Assembly: GCA_049487715.1 (NCBI GenBank)
Contig: CP150551.1
Span: 868,001 to 932,000 of the forward strand
Direction: 5' to 3'
DNA length: 64,000 nucleotides
Source: Pycnococcus provasolii
Taxonomy: Eukaryota; Chlorophyta; Pseudoscourfieldiophyceae; Pseudoscourfieldiales
Every line of letters starts with the position of its first letter. Positions within the stretch are counted from its first letter, which is position 1. Shown piece by piece: positions 60,904 to 64,000 of the stretch. Below the pieces are notes generated by a model that made no database searches, was not told the DNA's origin, and saw nothing but the letters and a program-made list of their open reading frames with translations. The translations under genes were made by a program, and so were the position numbers.

Positions 60904-61677
60904 ATGACGACGCCCCGGAGAATAATGGCAGCGGCTCCTCAACTGCGCGCTCCTTCATGGCGCTCTCCCTTGCGCTCTCCCTTGCGCGCTCCCTCACTCC
61001 TCGTTCGTCGTGCCTCCAACAAGTCTCCTGGCGGTGGTGGAAACGAGGATGTGAAAGGCGTGCTCGGTGGAGCTGTGCTCGGGGGACTCATCGCGGGACC
61101 GTTTGGCGCCATCCTGGGATCGCAAATCGGCGGATCCATGGGAGCGAACAAAAAGTTCAACAGACAGGTGCAGGATGCGGAGGAGAATGAACTCAGGCGC
61201 ATGGGCGTCACGCGAGAACAAGTCGAGCAGGCGCAGGAACTCGCAAACGACTTGGCGGATGCGGAAGATGCCGCGCGTGTGCTTGCTCTTGACGCAGACC
61301 GACTCAACACAGACGTAAACAACCTCAAGCTCATCGCGGACCAGGCTTATGCGGATGCCGAGGAGGCGGTGAAAACAGGTGACGACGACGCCGCTAGGTC
61401 GCACCTTGGCAGGCGTGCAGAGGCTAACAGACGTCTTCAGGGGATGGAGTCCGACGCGGACGACGCGAGGCGACGTGCGGACCAGGCGAGGCGAGGGGTT
61501 GACCAGCTCGCTGAAGCGGTTCGAATCTTTGAACGACAAATCATGGCGCAGAAGGCTGACGCGGCACAAGAGAGGATCCGCAGCGCCACAGAAAAGGCGT
61601 CCGGTATCACAATGCAGCCTGACGAAGAGGAGGATCCGCTTCTGAAGAAGTTTCGTGAACGTGGAATGGACGTGTGA
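60904..61677 (+). CDS. Organelle-targeted glycine-zipper coiled-coil protein
   Basis: 257 residues. A basic N-terminus (RAPSWRSPLRSPLRAPSLLVRR) looks like a transit peptide. A glycine-zipper membrane hairpin follows (GVLGGAVLGGLIAGPFGAILGSQIGGSMG), and then ~170 residues of coiled coil rich in Ala, Asp, Arg and Glu. No family recognised beyond this layout. An earlier in-frame start at 60766 would add 46 residues of atypical sequence. Divergent from the glycosyltransferase gene; tail-to-tail with the RH22-like helicase gene. Confidence 0.6.
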   Translation: MTTPRRIMAAAPQLRAPSWRSPLRSPLRAPSLLVRRASNKSPGGGGNEDVKGVLGGAVLGGLIAGPFGAILGSQIGGSMGANKKFNRQVQDAEENELRRMGVTREQVEQAQELANDLADAEDAARVLALDADRLNTDVNNLKLIADQAYADAEEAVKTGDDDAARSHLGRRAEANRRLQGMESDADDARRRADQARRGVDQLAEAVRIFERQIMAQKADAAQERIRSATEKASGITMQPDEEEDPLLKKFRERGMDV

Positions 61678-61732
61678 CAGTAAAAACAAACGAAACAGAT
61701 TCAAGAAGAGACAAAACAAACAAACAAGTGTT

Positions 61733-63490
61733 TTACGTAGACGATGATGCCGTCGGCTTCGACTCGTTGACGCGTTCGCGCACAAGATTCATGTGATGAT
61801 CGTCGCCGTACTTTTTACGCTTCTTCGCAAACTGGCGATTGCGAGAGAAGGAGTCCTCAATCGCGACGCCGCTCTCCACCGCCGCACGAAGTGTGTCCGC
61901 AAGAACCTTCTCCGCCGGACGTACAATAGATGTTGCAGACCCGCTCGCTCCCGCGCGAGCCGTGCGTCCGACGCGATGCAGATAGCTCACCGCATCCTGC
62001 GCAAAGTCAGCCTGCACGACGTGCTGAACACCGCCCTTCACGTCGATGCCACGGCTCGCACTGTCGGTGCAGACGAAGATCCCACCACGCTCACCAAATG
62101 CCTGAATCATTTCGAAGCGCTCTGACACGTGCGTATTCTTCGTATAGACGAATATCTCTGCATCATGCGCGTTTGCCTCCACCGCGGCGGCACGCACGCA
62201 GTCGGCGACGCGTTCCGCCGCCTTGACCGTCTTCGCGAACACCATCGTCCTGCGTCCTGCTTCGAACGCGCCGTCGGACGTCAGCACGTCCTTCAGCGCA
62301 GTCTCCGCCGCATCGTTGTCCGCGACGTTGATCCAACGCTGATTGACGCGCTCGCTCAGGATGTTGTGCAGTCGCGGCCCGCGTGCCCACTTGGCGTCGG
62401 GATATCGTTGGCGCAGCATTCCCGCAACGCTACCCTTCCCACGGTCGGGAATCGTGGCGCCGGCGAACACGTACGTCCGTGGCCCTCGCCACTTCAGCGA
62501 CTGCACGTCGTCGTCAGCGCTTACCACTTCCTGCTCCTGCTGTGCAGGACTTGAATCGTCGTCTTCTTCTTCTTCGTCGTCGTACAGCCGGTACGTGTCT
62601 GTTGGCGACGACGGCGGCGGCGACGGCGACGAGGAGGAGGAGGCAGCATCCTGCTCGCGATCTTTCCCCTCCTCTCTTTCGTCCTGGCGTTTCCACTTGT
62701 CGTCTATTCGCAGCCACTCAAGAAGCGTGAGGATATCTTCCTGCAGCCCACCGGAAAGTAGCACGTCCGCCTCGTCGAACACAACCACACGCATCGTGCG
62801 CACGAATCGCTGTCTATTTTTCTGCTTGCCAAACCAGTCGCTCACACCAAGTAGCGTCGCGGGAGTGGTGACCATAACGTCCGGCGGCGAGGTTGGCGGA
62901 GGCACGCCTGCGACGAAGCAGTCGACGTTCACTTTCGCGCCTTCGTCGCTTGCGCCAACCGCCTTGGCGAGTTCCGCTGCAACAGCCGCCACCTGCCTCG
63001 CGAGTGTAGCGTTTGGGCAAATCACGACGACGACTCCTCTTTCGTGCCACTTAGGTTTTCTTCCCGACGCTTGGTCGTCTCGTTTCTGGTTGAAGATTTG
63101 GCTGAATATGGGTGCCATGTACGCGACGGTTTTTCCGGATCCAGTTTCCGCGGCGATGACGGTGTGGCTGTTACTGAGTATGTCCGGTATTGCGCTTGCC
63201 TGTATGACGGTCGGTTTATCTGTTTCCAGCAAGACTTTGAGTCCGCACGTGACTGCTGGGTGTATGTTGAGCGACGTGAACGTCTTGGACGCGTCGTGGA
63301 AGTCCGCATGTGCTGACGACGACGAAGTAGCGTGTGCCACGCCCCCCCAACGAGTGCGCCCTAAGTCCCACCCTCCAGACGGAGTACGTGCGACGGAACG
63401 CTTGTGGTGTTTCAAGACTGGAACACGCGCTACTCCTGAGAAGGAGCGCGCCGCCATGCACCAAGAAAAACTTACATGTGGGCCCGCCAT
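61733..63490 (-). CDS. Plastid DEAD-box RNA helicase, RH22-like
   Basis: 585 residues. Presequence to ~65. Motifs: Q-like TVIQASAIP, AAETGSGKT, a degenerate Ia (CPNATLARQ), VTTPATLL, DEAD in VVVFDEADVLL, motif III as GATIP instead of SAT, FAKTVKAAER, DSASRGIDV, and HRVGRTARAG. The GATIP/ATLP form followed by GGMLRQRYPDAKW-type sequence is shared with plant RH22, which acts in plastid 50S ribosome assembly. A Ser/Glu/Asp-rich insertion (~275-330) separates the two RecA domains. An alternative start is Met12. Divergent from SF3B6 across ~200 bases. Confidence 0.85.
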   Translation of the reverse strand: MAGPHVSFSWCMAARSFSGVARVPVLKHHKRSVARTPSGGWDLGRTRWGGVAHATSSSSAHADFHDASKTFTSLNIHPAVTCGLKVLLETDKPTVIQASAIPDILSNSHTVIAAETGSGKTVAYMAPIFSQIFNQKRDDQASGRKPKWHERGVVVVICPNATLARQVAAVAAELAKAVGASDEGAKVNVDCFVAGVPPPTSPPDVMVTTPATLLGVSDWFGKQKNRQRFVRTMRVVVFDEADVLLSGGLQEDILTLLEWLRIDDKWKRQDEREEGKDREQDAASSSSSPSPPPSSPTDTYRLYDDEEEEDDDSSPAQQEQEVVSADDDVQSLKWRGPRTYVFAGATIPDRGKGSVAGMLRQRYPDAKWARGPRLHNILSERVNQRWINVADNDAAETALKDVLTSDGAFEAGRRTMVFAKTVKAAERVADCVRAAAVEANAHDAEIFVYTKNTHVSERFEMIQAFGERGGIFVCTDSASRGIDVKGGVQHVVQADFAQDAVSYLHRVGRTARAGASGSATSIVRPAEKVLADTLRAAVESGVAIEDSFSRNRQFAKKRKKYGDDHHMNLVRERVNESKPTASSST

Positions 63491-63574
63491 GAATACTAGC
63501 CTCCGGGGGAAAAGGGGAAAAGGGAGCGGGGGTTGTTATCCAAATGGAAATGAGGCGAGAAGAAAGGGGGGAAT

Positions 63575-63610
63575 GGTTAGGGTTGTTATGATTTCCAAAC
63601 TAGGGTTACG
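63575..63610 (+). repeat. TTAGGG-like tract in bidirectional promoter
   Basis: TTAGGG units flanking GTTATG between the divergent RH22-like and SF3B6 genes. Confidence 0.55.
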
Positions 63611-63692
63611 GGGAGGGCGATTTTTACCCCTGCGCCGCCGCCATAGTTTTTAATACTTGTTCTCGGAGCTCCCCTTGAATCTTTCGTCATTC

Positions 63693-63992
63693 ATGTCCGT
63701 GCCTCACAATACTAGTGGCCTGCGCCTGCCCCCCGAGGTGACGCGCATACTCTACGTGCGCAACCTCCCCTTCGACGTCTCCGCAAACGCCATGTACGAC
63801 ACCTTCGGAAAGTACGGCGCGATCAGGCAAATCAGAATGGGAACGAACGCAAAGACGAAAGGAACCGCGTACGTCGTGTACGAAGACATCTACGACGCGC
63901 GAAACGCACACGACGGACTGTCGGGATACAACCTCGCGGGACGATACGTCGTTGTCACGTACTTTCAGCAGAGAACTCCTCTTGCCGCATAG
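63693..63992 (+). CDS. SF3B6: Splicing factor SF3B6 (p14)
   Basis: 99 residues to the stop at 63990-63992. RRM protein of the U2 snRNP SF3b complex that contacts the branch-point adenosine. [19 protein letters not shown] (RNP2), then [16 protein letters not shown] (RNP1 variant), and [14 protein letters not shown] are highly conserved. The usual C-terminal ~25 residues (Lys/Glu-rich tail after YxVVxY) are replaced by QQRTPLAA, so the protein is shorter than the animal and plant forms (~125). Splicing to an exon beyond the window edge cannot be excluded. Confidence 0.92.
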   Translation: MSVPHNTSGLRLPPEVTRILYVRNLPFDVSANAMYDTFGKYGAIRQIRMGTNAKTKGTAYVVYEDIYDARNAHDGLSGYNLAGRYVVVTYFQQRTPLAA

Positions 63993-64000
63993 CAATTTTC

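Overview
The window is nuclear DNA from a green alga, most likely a small chlorophyte with a compact genome. The evidence is a nuclear psaD with a plastid transit peptide, further plastid-targeted proteins (ClpF-like, RH22-like, lumenal TPR), mitochondrial complex I and probable complex III subunits, an ESCRT-II subunit, NatB, HIRA and SF3B6, a few GT-AG introns of about 150-320 bases, and TGTAA just downstream of many stops, the polyadenylation signal typical of chlorophytes. The DNA is GC-rich and gene-dense with short intergenic gaps. I cannot fix the species from sequence alone.

Layout. 1-5.7 kb: the 3' part of a multi-pass membrane protein with EF-hands, an ATG11-like autophagy scaffold and an AANAT-like acetyltransferase. 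5.7-9.5 kb (minus): DDX10/Dbp4 helicase and dienelactone hydrolase. 9.9-15.2 kb: a DHX57/DExH7-like helicase broken into three frames, each break lying at a CAG run. 15.3-21.2 kb (minus): sucrose-phosphatase fused to a starch-binding domain, organellar GatB, and a REF/SRPP lipid-droplet-type protein. 22.2-22.8 kb: a small membrane protein.

23.3-29.4 kb is the oddest part: a 6 kb cassette bounded by ~0.83 kb near-identical inverted arms. At its core is a divergent gene pair (OXNAD1-like oxidoreductase and an orphan protein). Mosaic copies of the 3' ends of both genes lie between the core and each arm.

29.9-36 kb: lumenal TPR protein, VPS36, NAA20 and a QCR10-like small protein. A ~250 bp sequence module is repeated almost identically just upstream of SPP, VPS36 and NAA20. 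In two of the three places it lies beside divergent copies of the same unknown ORF.

36.5-46.7 kb: a single-exon 3390-residue HECT ubiquitin ligase. 47-50.3 kb: psaD and a MurC-like ligase, divergent. 50.9-56.8 kb: a coiled-coil protein, HIRA, ClpF-like and NDUFB2-like. 57.7-64 kb: a GT77-like glycosyltransferase, a glycine-zipper organellar protein, an RH22-like plastid helicase and SF3B6.

Short TTAGGG tracts sit close upstream of several starts, like the telo-boxes of plant promoters. No rRNA, tRNA or CRISPR array was recognised.
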